Assembly (NCBI RefSeq): GCF_030272615.1
Contig: NC_081406.1
Span: 483,073,900-483,137,899 of the forward strand
DNA from: Cryptomeria japonica
Lineage: Eukaryota; Streptophyta; Pinopsida; Cupressales; Cupressaceae
Reading direction: 5' to 3'
Length of the DNA: 64,000 bases
Within the stretch, counting starts at the first letter, position 1. The number at the start of each line of letters is the position of its first letter. Shown here in pieces: positions 10,562 through 22,033 of the stretch. The translations under genes and the position numbers were made by a program. Below the pieces are notes generated by a model, which worked only from the letters and a program-made list of their open reading frames with translations, was not told where the DNA came from and made no database searches.

Positions 10562-13500
10562 ATGGCATCCACCTCTGCAATTGAATATATAGCAAACCCT
10601 ACTGTTGTGGAAGTTATAAAAAGACCTAGGCTCGTATTTCAATTAGTTCCCGAGGTAGCAAAGAAAGATGATACCTTAGGTGCTTTTTGTCAAATTCCTA
10701 AAGGAGTTGTTTATGCTGAAGACCCCAGAATTTACATTCACTATAACATTGAGGAACTAGGAGATGAAGAGATTAAAACAATGTTTAAAACTGTCATATG
10801 CGATGAATCTGGCAATGTAAAAGATGAATATAAGATCATTGAAACCCTAGGATTTACAGAGATCCTTAGCATTCCTGAATTCCCCAAGGATGTGATTAGG
10901 ATAGTCTTAAGCAGGGTACATGGTGAATTGTTCTGGTTAGATGCAATTCGCAAAATCACCAAGGAAGCTATGAAAGCTGTCACAGGGTTACCGACCACCG
11001 GTAAAAGGCCAGACAAAACTAAGAAGGTATCCAATGACCTAGTTACAAACCTAACTGGTGCAACATTTGACAAAAGGTCCTTAAGAGTAAATGATGTAAC
11101 AGACATTAATGTGAGATTTATTAGCATGATATTAGGGTATAAAGCTACTCATGCAAATAGACTTAATTCAGTTTCAAGTTTATGCATTAAGAGTGCTTAT
11201 GATATGGTCACATATAATGCAAAGATTGATGTATGCGAGTGGTTAAAGGATGAATTAATTGACAGCTTAGGCAAGATTAAGAAGGACAAGAAAGGAACTT
11301 TCAAGTTTGGAAGTCTGCTAGTATATCTGATGCTACATATAACCAAATAGGTTCCTGGTATAGGCTACAAAGAACTTGGATATGATATACCGGTAGGTAA
11401 ACAGTTAACAAAACTATTCAATAATATGGGAGAAGATAAGGAAAACAATATCCATGATTTCTTTCAAACACTAAAGGCTAAAATGAAGAAAAGAATCCGA
11501 CTATCACAAAAGATTGTTGACAAATATAAGGATGAAATATGCTTTGTAATCAAGAAGGATGAGATTTGGATGGAAGCAGCCATCCCTAGGATAGTTTGGG
11601 TAACAGAGATGGGTTGTGAAACAAATGATCATATAATTGAAACATATGCTAAAGTACTTCTGGAAGCCCCTAAAGAACCTAAGGAAGAAGTATTTGGTAG
11701 TGTAGAAACTATTGAAAGCCAAATACAATCTATGAAAAGAGTGAAAAAGGTTGAGGTAGTTGTAAGAAAAGGTTCCAGACAAGCAAAGGCCATTAAAGAA
11801 GATGTGTTAAAGAAAACCGGTATAACAGAGGATGAGTTAGTAGCTCCACAACCTGAAACTCACCTATCACAGGTAGGTACTTCTCTGGAGAGTGACATGC
11901 CTGCAACTTTCAAAAGAGTTGTAAGGAAAAGAGATCCCTCACCGAAAACCACACCCTCACCTAGGATGACAAGACAAAAACAACAAGCAGTGAGATCTCC
12001 AGTAAGAAAGGCTACACCAAAGAAGAAGAAACTGACACCCAAGAAGAAGAAAAGGACAAATAAGGATTTGGCCCCTCTTGATATACTATTGAATGAAATT
12101 ACAGAGGAAGGTAAATTGAAGAATATAGAGAAACTATATGACACTCTGACAGCTGATGAAAAAGAACAAGTAGAAAACAGTGTTATATTACATATGGATA
12201 TGTATAAGAAATTTTTGATGGAAGTAGTAAATGAATTTCCAAATGAACTATTTAAAAGACTGGAAGCAAGAAGACAAGCAGTAATAGAACTTGACAAGAA
12301 AATAAAGATAGAAAATCTACTTGTTGTATATCTGGTGAATTCACCCAAAGAAATTGATGACTTAATTGCTCAAGCCAATTGGTCAGTATTTTCTACTGCA
12401 CACCAACACATTGCTTTAATGGTTGGAAGAGTTAATGAGGTGATTGAGGAAACAAAAAATGCATGGGAGATTTTCCTAGTGGAAAAAGAAAAACAAGAAG
12501 AATACATGAGTCACAAACCTATAAAGGTATATCAGAAAGAAAGAGATAAGGGTAAAGGTAAAGTTGGTGGACCACCTAGTATCAAGGTTAAAGACAACTT
12601 ACCTCCAGCTCCTTTGATTACTCCACCGGTAAAAACAACAGCTACAAAAGATCAACCGACAGCTGAAAGTATGGATGTAGAGGATGGTAATCCTAATCCT
12701 GAAGTCTTATATACTGTGGATGTTGATATTCAAAAGATCAACATTGTGGTAGACAAAGATATAGCTGATAAGACTGACATGGCTAGTGAGCCTCCGATAG
12801 CTGAGCAAACTGATAACACACAGGAGAAACCAGCTGATGACAAAGAGCAAAAGGTAGAGACTGAGACTGAGACTGAGACAATGCAACAAACAGAGAAACA
12901 AGCAGAGCAAAAGGCTCCTGAACAGGAACAACAACATAAACAAGAACAAGCTCATAAGGAAACAGTGCCACCGACAACTAGAGAAGTAGAAAAACCATTG
13001 CTTAAGGAAATGCAGACACAAATAGACCTACCAGAGGTCAATACAAGCTTGGTTACTTCCACTGGCGGTACTCAGAATGTAGGATCATCATCAGGCTACA
13101 AATCAACTAATGTGACTGAGGTACTATTGGATTCAATTAAAAATATAACAGATTGCAGCTCACAAGCTTATAAGGCAATAGATGACACCATACCAATTTT
13201 GAAGGTAATTGCTTCTAATTGTAATATAGACAATAAAGATTCTTTAGGACAACTTGATACCTTGTGTAAATATATCACAGAAAACATTGAGAAAATAAAG
13301 GAAGAGACATTGAAGGATAAAGTAGAAATTGAAAAGCATAAATTCTTTGATGAGCAAATAAAGAAGTGTACCAGAGATTTTGACACACTTCTACCGGAAC
13401 TGTGTAATTTAGTAAAAGAGTACACAACTCTCTATAAAGACACCTATAAGACAAACTTTTTGACTGTAGATATAGATAAGAAGATGAGCAAGGTACAGGA

Positions 13501-13867
13501 TGAAATCAACAAACTTGCAGATAATTTTGTCAACTCACCTGATACACTATCAGTTTTTAAACAGAAAATAACAAATTTTGAGGAAGATTTACTTAAATTG
13601 GAAAGAGAAATAGAGAAAATAGTGAATAAGGCAAAGCATCTAAGATTAAAACTAAGTCCAAGATTGGACTATCTAGCATCACTGCAGAAGGAAGTATCTG
13701 AGGCACTAATACAGGGATAGAAAACACCAGCAGAGCATTTGCAACATCTCACCGATACAGTTAAAAGAACAGAGACAACAATAAGAGACAGTAAAAAGTT
13801 TATGGAGAGTATAAATTTGATTTTGGCGGAACTATTTCAAATTGTAACTACCCAGTTACAAGGTTGA
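10562..13867 (+). pseudogene. Element B ORF2: about 1,100-codon protein of unknown function
   Basis: One frame runs from ATG 10562 (MASTSAIEYIANP) to TGA 13865-13867, broken by TAG at 11348-11350 (element A has GAG there) and TAG at 13718-13720 (GAA in A). Residues 1-300 are the conserved domain, with FPKDVIRIVLSRVHGELFW, ITKEAMKAVTGLP and NSVSSLC. About residues 485-505 are very basic (KKKKLTPKKKKRTNKD), a possible nuclear-localisation or nucleic-acid-binding segment. Residues about 755-800 are Glu/Gln/Thr-rich. The last 250 are long coiled coil. No DDE, RT, RNase H, helicase or protease motif is visible. The two nonsense changes without frameshifts suggest recent loss of function. Confidence 0.85.
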
Positions 13868-14067
13868 AACTACAAACTCTACTGACATCTTGACAACCTT
13901 TGTCATTGATGCCAAAGGGGGAGTAGTGGGATGAGAAAATTCAACATCACAGGAATCATATGCTCAGGGGGAGCACACACATTTTTGGTAACATTTTTGG
14001 ACTTCACATTTTTGATACACTTTTGAAATTTCTCATGAGTGTTGCCATCAATGCCAAAGGGGGAGAT
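13868..14067 (+). other. Element B 3' untranslated region with doubled polypurine box
   Basis: The first box, CATTGATGCCAAAGGGGGAG (13904-13923), is followed by the true tract at 14056-14067 (AAAGGGGGAGAT) next to the 3' LTR. The word before the true tract, GTTGCCATCAATG (14041-14053), is the exact reverse complement of CATTGATGGCAAC inside the LTR at 14120-14132, so the tract and the first bases of U3 sit in the loop of a 13-bp stem. Confidence 0.8.
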
Positions 14068-14894
14068 TGTTGGCATATGCACACTCTAATGAGACATTGT
14101 ATGTGATTGAAGGTTTTGTCATTGATGGCAACCTTGCAATCCTATGGCACCGATAAGGCATTATACTGGCAAGGCATTACACCGACAAGTTAGTGCACCG
14201 ACATCAGCAGATCACACTCTACACCGACACTCAGGACACTGGCACCGACACAAAGAAAGGAAGTATACCAACACAGAGGCCGACAAGATTTTGTTATATT
14301 ATATTTTGTTTATTATTGTAAGAACTTTGTAAGCCAACTTGGCAAATTGTAAAATGACTCTTATATATAAAAGAGATCATTGTAGACATTTTGAAGGAGA
14401 TAAGTAAGTGATAAGGAAAAAATATTATGCAGACCTATTATGCGAAATATAGGTTAAAGGGTTTATGTAAGAAGCAGAGCAGCAACCGGTACTGAATCAG
14501 GCATTATAGATGCTATTGTAAAGCAGTACAAGATATTGGATTTGTATAATCCACATTGTAAGTCAGTGAGACTTCCCTTTGAGCAGTGAGCTCTAGGCAG
14601 TTGGCCTTCTTGCATGTGCAGGCCCCTATTGTAATTAATTTCTCTTATTGGCCAGTGAGTGAATATTGTGGGTCACAAATCCCACCGAGGTTTTTCCCAC
14701 ACCGGGTTTCCTCGTTAAATCCTTGTGTTATGGTGTGCTTTTCATGTGGATGTTCTTAATTCTATTTATTACATTATTTCTTGCATACCGGTACACTGTT
14801 ATAATATGTTCTGCATGTTTTAAGTTAAGAAATTCTAATAACCGGTTAGATATTGATTCACCCCGCCCTCTCAGTATCTGTGGGATTCCTAACA
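14068..14894 (+). repeat. Element B 3' LTR
   Basis: 827 bp, TGTTGGCATATG...CCTAACA, keeping the terminal TG lost in the 5' copy. Followed by the GTGAC duplication. Confidence 0.95.
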
Positions 14895-16473
14895 GTGACA
14901 TCTTCTGATACTGATAGTGGCAAGGTTGCTGAGTTTAAGAGAGTGGAAAGGAAAACCCCACCGGTACCTTCTCCTCCTCCCAAGAAAACCAAAACACAAA
15001 AAAAGAAACAACAAGCAGTTAGGGAACTGCAGAAGAAGCTTACATCAAAGAATAAATAGACACCAGTTACCCCTATACTGGATGATCTACTGAATGAAAT
15101 AACACAAGAAGGTAATTTGGTAAATGTAAATAAATGGTATCACTCTTTTAAATATTCTGACAAAGTAACTATTGAAGAAAGCATTATTCTACATCTGGGT
15201 ATTTACAAGAAAGTTTTGATTGAGGTTGTGGATGTTTTACCTAATGATCTCTATCTGAGACTTGAGGCTAAAAGACTATCAGTAATGGAACTTGATAAGA
15301 AGTTGAAAGTTGAAGCACTTTTGGCTATACATCCGGTAAACTCTAAGGAAGAGATAGATGAGCTTATATCTGAAGCTAATCGGTTCGTATTTGTCAGTGG
15401 GCACCGACAAGTAAGCCTAATGGTTAGAAGGGTTAAGGAAATTGCAGATGAGACTGCAGACAGTTGGGACATATTCTTTGTTGAGAAGGAAAAGAAAGAG
15501 GAAAAAAATAGATCCAAAGTGGACAAGACATTCAAGGTATATCAGAAAGATAAGGCAAAAGGTAAAGTTGGTGGTGTTCCTACTATAAAGATTATAGACA
15601 ATCTTCCACTGCCACCTCAGGATACCCCTCCGGTACACACAGCTAATCCACTAGATATGGCTACTGAAGGTATAACTCATGATGATACTAACCCGAAGTC
15701 TGAAATAATTTTCACAATGAACGTAGATACACAAGATATAAATATTGTTATAGATAAGGAACATGCAGCTGATAGTGAAAATATAAAGATCTCTGAGAAA
15801 CCGACACACATTGAAGACTCTCAGAAGACTGAGAAACTGATACAAACTATTGACTCTCAGAACACTAAGATACTGGCTCAAGCAGAGCAATCGGAAACTG
15901 AGAAACCTACAGAGGATAAGACAACTAACATAGAGCAACATGAATCAGGGAAACCGATAGTTGAAGAGGTACTTGTATAGACAAAGAAACCATCAAAGGT
16001 AGAGGTACATACACAAACAAATCCACTAAAAGAAAATGTAAGTAAAGAGCAACAAAGTTTTGGCAATAAGGAACAAATAATAAAGGTAGTTGGAGAATCT
16101 AGCACATCAACAGGAGAATTTAGACTGATTAACATCACAGACGTTCTTTTGTATTCTATCAAGAGGACAACAAATTGTAATGCCTTAGCATTTAAGGCTA
16201 TTGATAACACCTTACCTATATTGAAAATGATTTCACCTACCTGTAAGATAGCTCACATTAATGATTCTTTAGGTAAATTGGACACATTGTCCAAATTTAT
16301 TGTTGAAAATGTTCTAACTCTAGAAAAGGTGAATGCGGATACCATTAAGGAGAGAGTTGACAAAGAGAAAAATACATTCTTTGAGAACACTATAAAGAAT
16401 TGTACCAATCACTTGGACATAATTTTACCGTTACTTAATTCTACAATTTTGGAGTATAAGGAGCTATATAGAG
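14895..16473 (+). pseudogene. Element A ORF2, middle part
   Basis: Continues the A ORF2 frame after the B insertion: a Lys-rich stretch (KKTKTQKKKQQAVRELQKK), a stop at 15057-15059, then a region matching B ORF2 (EESIILHLGIYKKVLIEVVD; RLEAKRLSVMELDKKLKVEA), acidic Thr/Glu-rich sequence, a stop at 15978-15980, and the coiled-coil start (LPILKMISPTCK; LGKLDTLSKFIVENV). All segments are in the same frame. It is cut at 16473 by unit C, with TAGAG on both sides. Confidence 0.82.
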
Positions 16474-19400
16474 TGTAATGCCCCTACCCTAGTCGGCCTT
16501 GTAAAACCTGTTTGACCTTAGTTGACTCCCTATGTGGCATTCTTGAATGGTTGATTTACCGTGATGTAATGTTGTAGATTAGATAATATAAATAATTGTG
16601 CATACCTATTATTGTGCTTTTGCATCGATTCTTGTGTAAATGTAATTATTCCCTAATTCTTGTTATAAATCTTGAGCTAACACCTTCATTGGATATGTAT
16701 ATATATGTATGCTTGCGTGACTCATGGTTGCAGGAGATTGCAAGTACTATATCGCCTAGGGCGAGGTTCAACTCCACCAGGATTCGCAGGGTTGAGTATA
16801 CCTCCTTCATCCTTAGAATTCGGATTAGGTGGTCATAAAACTCTCGTCTTGCCTAAGCCATGATTAGGTGAGCATCGTGTGTTGTCTATAGGGTTCCTTT
16901 GTCGTTTGGGTTGCGTGTCTTGTGATTGGTGGACTTTCTTGGTTTGCATGCCTTGCGTGTGGTAAATGAAGTATTTTATCCTAAGTATTTAATTTAATTT
17001 AATGTGTTCATTTACACATTTGTAATTGAGAAATCAAAATAAATAGGTTTCTTTTAGGAGATTAATCATTAATTAAAAAGATCGCTTTATTTATGTTGTA
17101 GCGAATTCAATTTAATGGTTAATTTTAAATAATGAATTTAATTAGTTTATGCGTTTTAAAAAAAAAAAGAAATATTTAAGTTATTTGAAATATAATTAAT
17201 TTAACCTCTTTTGCATTTTGGAAAAGAAAGGTTAATTTTACTTATTTAAGAAAATCATTTTTTATTAGAAAAGCAAGTTTAATTTATAAGTAAATTTGAT
17301 ATAGTGTGAAAGATTGATTTTGGGAATTAATTTAATTAAATATTTACCCTTGTCAATATTGCGAAATATAAATGTTGGCTTAATTAATATTGAGAAATTA
17401 AAAAAAATTAATAAGAGAGAAGCATTTTAATTTTAATTAGAAAATCAAGTTAAATTATTCGAATAGTTGAAAAGAATTATTATTTCCTTTTTAGTTAAAA
17501 AGTGCTTAAATTTCAAAATTAGAAATTAGGTCAAAATGTGATTCATTTAACCTAGGTTGAAAAATATTTTGGGGGGTTGTTGAATTTTTGGAAAAGAAAG
17601 ATATGGGGATGGAGATTAGGGGATTTTGGCAAGGATGGATTTCTACAGCTGCAGGTTAGGAGCTCTTCTTCGAATCTTACCAGGAATGCTAAAGAGGTAG
17701 GATCCCGGTTTTTCCCTTTTGTTTCTTTGCTAAATCAAAATAAAAATGGTATTTGGTGGATCTTCATGAAATGGTGGTTTAAAAATATCAATGAATGCTC
17801 TTAAAATTTGAGTATTAGTTGTGAATATTGTTTGTTTTTTGGGTTCAAGAATGTTTAAATGGTTTCATGTTTGAGCAGATCTTGTTATCTGAAAGCTATT
17901 GTTTTTTTTGGGAAAATCATGAACTTGCTGGAAAATTTCCCCATTTTATTGTTTTGAACATTCTGGAAAAATATATATATCTGTGACTGTGAATGAATGA
18001 GATTTGGGTTTTTGAGAAATGACAGAAAATGTTGTTTTAGAATGTCAACAATATCTCCAAATTTACAAACTAGGTTTCTACGAAATTTTTTGGGTTTCTT
18101 CATGACTTTTCATTATAACCTTTGAATAAATTTTGTAAAAATAAAGTTCTGGGTGTTTGAGAAATGACAGAAACCGTGTGGCTGTTAAAACAAATTTTAT
18201 TTTTTTTATTAAATTTAAATTTTGATTTAAAAAATAAAATAAAATAAAAGGTTTTAATGTTATTAAATTTTAATTAATATATTTTATTAGTTATATATTA
18301 TATATTAATTATTAATTAATGTATAGATTTAATTATATGTTAATTGTGATAATTTTTATAATAATATATATTAATTGTTGATTCCTAATTTGGAGTATAC
18401 TTTCAAATGCATAATAATAATTGTTTAGTCATTGCTTTATTAATTTAGGCACGTATATACATAGAGAAGTATATGCTAATTCATACCTTTAGATTGTGTA
18501 TTTGTTTAGTATATGCAAGGGAATTATATTTTTATGGGAGATTTTTGAATTAAAATATAATTATTATTTGGTGATGTTTAAAAATAATATATTATCTAAG
18601 GATATATTATTTTCGGATTTTAATGTTATAGGTCATCTGGTAAATTTAGAAGTGGAATACTAAAGTTTAGGAGTAATTGGAAAATGAAATGTTTTATCAT
18701 TGGATCTTTCTTTTGAAAATTAAAATGAGATGCTATTAGAAATAACGAAAATTTAATAATGTACCGTTGGAAAAATTAGTAAGTTAATGATATCTCATTT
18801 GATAAAATAAATGGGTTAGTTTTACTCATCCTCGGCATTAGGAAATAGACAAATGGAAATATGGCAAGTTTAATTTATTAGTATTTGCTTAGTTTAAAGT
18901 GATGGCAAGACCCTGTTATGTTTGTTTAGACTCTGTCGTCCGTATGGTTGCTTGTGTTTGGTCATAGTCAGTCAAGTGCCTAGTTAGGGAACCGTCAGAC
19001 AAGAGACCTTTGTAATTGCTTTTGATGTGTTCAGTTGGATTAGCTTCTATGAAGGAATAATTTATGTAATTATTGGCCGAAGTGGTCGTTGTATAGTGGT
19101 TGTGTTTGCCTTTGAGGCAGAGATGTAAAAGACATGAAACTTATGTAATCCTAACTTAATTAATTGCCAGAGGGGTCTTGCAGTTGAGCAGACCCAGAGA
19201 TGTAGCCCTTTAGGGGTGAACTCCAAGATCATATCTGTGTTATGTGATGCTTTTGTTCCTCATGTTTCATACTTAGAGCTAACATGTGTGGTTGTATTTT
19301 GTAAGTGTATAATGGGGATTTAATGAAGTCATTTGTTGAATGCATAAATATAGTCATCTTATTAAAATGTAGTAATTAGGGTCATAAAAGATTGTAAATA

Positions 19401-20592
19401 TGATTATGGAATTTATTTTGTTAGGGAAAAGAAGTAAGCATGGAAAGAAACTCACTAGGTTACAATTATTGAATTAACTTGTCATAAAGCTTGTAATTTG
19501 AACGTAATAAATGTATAACAAATATTGGATTAACTGTCATAATTTCTAAATTGAAATCTAATGGATGAACCTCATTTGGGTATTTACCTTTTTATCTTAG
19601 TAAATGAACATCGTCATGTTAGCTATATTTCACTAAATTGGATGAATTCATTTAGTTAATTCCGTTTTATTCTAAACAAATAATCCTCACCAAACTAGTC
19701 GTATAATTGGACGAACTCAATAGGTTATCCGCATTATAACCTTAATACATGAACTTCATCATAAAAGCTATAATTGAACTAAAATGGGAGAACTCATTTA
19801 GTTGTTTATATCTTAATCTTAGCAAATGTTTTTCTTCATATTAACTTTATTTTAACTAAAACGAGTGAACTCAATAAGTTACCTATATCTTAACCCTTTT
19901 GGATGATCTTCATTTGGCTATTTACATTTTATCCTCTATAAATGAACTACGATTTAATAGTTGGTTATGGTTAAACCCTAATGAATGGAATTCATTTTGT
20001 TTGTTTACATCTTAATCCGTAATGTATGAATTTCATTTTATTAGCCATGTTTTAACTATAGAGGATGATCTCTTTTGGTTGGTTATTTTTAAACCTAAAT
20101 AAATGAACCTAGATATATTAGTTGCACTGTATCTAAAATGGATGGCTCACCAAGTTAACCATATTTAAACCTTAAAGGGAGAATTTCTTAAGTTGCCTAC
20201 GTTTAAAATTCATTGAGTAAATATCCTCATGTTAGTCTCACCTCCAATCATAATAGATGAACGCTTCCTAAATTCTAAAATGTCAATTCAATAAACATAA
20301 TATATCCATGTCTTAAGTATTAACTTGTAATTAAGATATCCAGCTTAATTGGATCAAACGTTGTGAATTGAGTTAGGTGTAAGGATACGTAATCACGTTG
20401 GGAAACTCCTTAGGTTCGTTTAGTCTTCTGCTGTGTTATCTAAGTGTTAGATAACTCCAAAGTATCTTAATGTTGTGACTTAATATTAACACTCTTATTA
20501 TTATAAAACTATAACTCTAAAAAAAAAAATAGTTACACTTTGTTTGAGTGTTTTAGCTTTCACCCTTCAGGGTTTCTTGGCAGGGCATTACA
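16474..20592. mobile_element. Unit C: 4.1-kb probable solo LTR
   Basis: 4,119 bp starting TGTAATGCCC and ending GGGCATTACA, so the outer ten bases are perfect inverted repeats. A 5-bp TSD TAGAG flanks it (16469-16473 and 20593-20597). It has no coding sequence and no internal copy of its own ends, so it is one unit and not an LTR pair. TG...CA ends plus a 5-bp TSD fit a solo LTR of a large-LTR retrotransposon. The 10-bp inverted ends are longer than usual for an LTR, so a DNA element with 5-bp duplications is the alternative. An inverted second copy starts at 63852. Confidence 0.75.
19563..20215 (+). repeat. Degenerate tandem array of about 75-80 bp units inside C
   Basis: About nine diverged units can be lined up by a start such as GGATGAACCTCATTTGG, GGATGAATTCATTTAG, GGACGAACTCAATAGG, GGGAGAACTCATTTAG, GAGTGAACTCAATAAG, GGATGATCTTCATTTGG and GAATGGAATTCATTTTG. 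Most units carry a second, weaker AAATGAACNTC word in the middle, suggesting a half-period near 38 bp. Confidence 0.65.
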
Positions 20593-21019
20593 TAGAGAAG
20601 CATGTAAACCTCACTGTTGGACAGAGGATATAGATGAGGAAATCAAGAAGACATAGAAAGAAATTGATGATATTGCAGATAATTTGATAGGTTCTTTGAG
20701 ACTTATCTTAGTTTTTGAGCAGGAAAGGGCAGTTTTCGAAGAGAAGTTAGAGAAACTTGAGAAAAAGAAAGCAAGAATAAGGTCAAAATCCCGGGAGCTC
20801 AAAAGTAAACTTGGTCCAAAATTGGACAATCTCATTACTCAATGGATTGAAATATCTAAGGCAACAGTTCAAGGAGAACGGTCACCAGAGCGACAAATGC
20901 ACTATCTAACCGACATGATCTAGCAGACTGAGACCATTCTCTCTGACAACAACAAATTCATGCAGAACCTAAATCTAGTTTTGGCAGACATTTTTCAGAT
21001 TGTAACCAACCGATTATAG
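20593..21019 (+). pseudogene. Element A ORF2, C-terminal part
   Basis: Follows unit C and its TAGAG duplication. It encodes the coiled-coil end of ORF2 (FEEKLEKLEKKKARIRSKSR; LKSKLGPKLDNLITQWIEI), matching B ORF2. Stops lie at 20654-20656 and 20921-20923, but the frame continues through NLVLADIFQIVTNRL to TAG at 21017-21019, where the B frame also ends (LAELFQIVTTQL). That shared end marks the natural C-terminus. Confidence 0.8.
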
Positions 21020-21244
21020 GCGATGAGGTAGCATTTTTGCATTTTTTAATTCTTTTTGACATCGTTTGTCATTGATGTCAAAGGGGGAGTAGTAGTATAG
21101 AGAAAAATAAGGAGTAGTGTGGAGAAAATAAATGCACAAAGGAGATCACTTACTCAGGGGGAGCACATCTTTTTGGATTTCATTTTTGGATAGCAGTTTT
21201 GGATTTTTCTCATGAGTGTTGCCATCAATGCCAAAGGGGGAGAT
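21020..21244 (+). other. Element A 3' untranslated region with doubled polypurine box
   Basis: The first box has CATTGATG at 21070-21077 followed by TCAAAGGGGGAG. The true tract AAAGGGGGAGAT ends next to the LTR at 21245. GTTGCCATCAATG at 21218-21230 pairs perfectly with CATTGATGGCAAC at 21285-21297 in the LTR. Confidence 0.8.
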
Positions 21245-22033
21245 TGTTGGCATTCTACACTCTAATGAGAATAGTTGATGTTTTCATTGATGGCAACCAA
21301 CTGGCAACCAACCGACAACAGGTTTCTACACATGCACCGGCAGGCACCGACACCGGCATCCAGTTTACACCAGAAATGAAGTATACCGACACTCGGGTCG
21401 ACATGGGATAAAGTTTTGTTTATGTGAATTGTTTTGTAAATGTAATTAACTATTTGTAAGCCGACTTGGTATATTGTATAGACTCATATATGTATGAGAT
21501 CTCATAGGTCATTTTGGATATATAGGTAGTAATGGAAGAATGTAATAGATAGGAAATTATTGTATGAGGTGATATAGTGGACAATGAAGGTTTTGGTTAA
21601 GGTATCTAACTGAGCTTAAACCAGTACTGAACTAGGCATTTGAGATGCTAGTTTGAGAAGTACATTGTATTGGATTTAATTATCCATATTGTAGTCAGTG
21701 AGACTCTTTTGAGCAGTGTGCTCCAGGCAGTTGGGCTTCCTGCATGTGGAGGCCCTTATTGTAAGTAGTATTTATTCATTGGCCAGTGAGTAAATATTAT
21801 GGGTCACAAATCCCACCGAGGTTTTTCCCACACCGGGTTTCCTCGTTAAAATATCGTGTTATGGTGTGTTTCTATGTTGTCTCTGTTATTTGCATTTACT
21901 GCATTAATTCTTGTTTACCGGTATATAGTTTTGTGTTACAAAATTATAAATAAGTTTAAATATTCAATTAACTGGTTAGACACTGATTCACCCCCCCCTC
22001 TCAGTGTCTTTGGGACTATCATTGAATCTAACA
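21245..22033 (+). repeat. Element A 3' LTR
   Basis: 789 bp, TGTTGGCATTC...CTAACA, followed by the CCCTC duplication. Shorter than the 5' LTR by one indel in the CACCGGCA-rich region. Confidence 0.93.

Larger units (their letters stand above)
8204..14894 (+). mobile_element. Element B: complete two-ORF LTR retroelement without pol
   Basis: 6,691 bp with LTRs of 826 and 827 bp and a perfect 5-bp TSD GTGAC (8199-8203 and 14895-14899) inside ORF2 of element A. Interior order: primer-binding site, ORF1, TATA-like box, ORF2, doubled polypurine box, 3' LTR. It is the best-preserved member: ORF1 is open with two damaged knuckles, and ORF2 has two stops but no frameshift. About 13 differences in the first 225 LTR bases, mostly transitions, show an insertion of moderate age. 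Confidence 0.95.
4580..22033 (+). mobile_element. Element A: two-ORF LTR retroelement without pol, carrying B and C
   Basis: LTRs at 4580-5404 and 21245-22033 start TGTTGG and end CTAACA. CCCTC occurs directly outside both ends (4575-4579 and 22034-22038), a 5-bp TSD inside the LINE. With B and C removed the element is about 6.6 kb. Its interior holds a primer-binding site, ORF1, ORF2 and a polypurine tract. I see no protease, integrase, RT or RNase H. Stops in both ORFs and a lost ORF1 start codon mark it as dead. Confidence 0.9.

Noticed and set aside
16474-20592. Unit C as a DNA transposon
   Set aside because: A 5-bp TSD, TG...CA ends and absence of a transposase fit a solo LTR better; only the 10-bp inverted ends speak for a DNA element.
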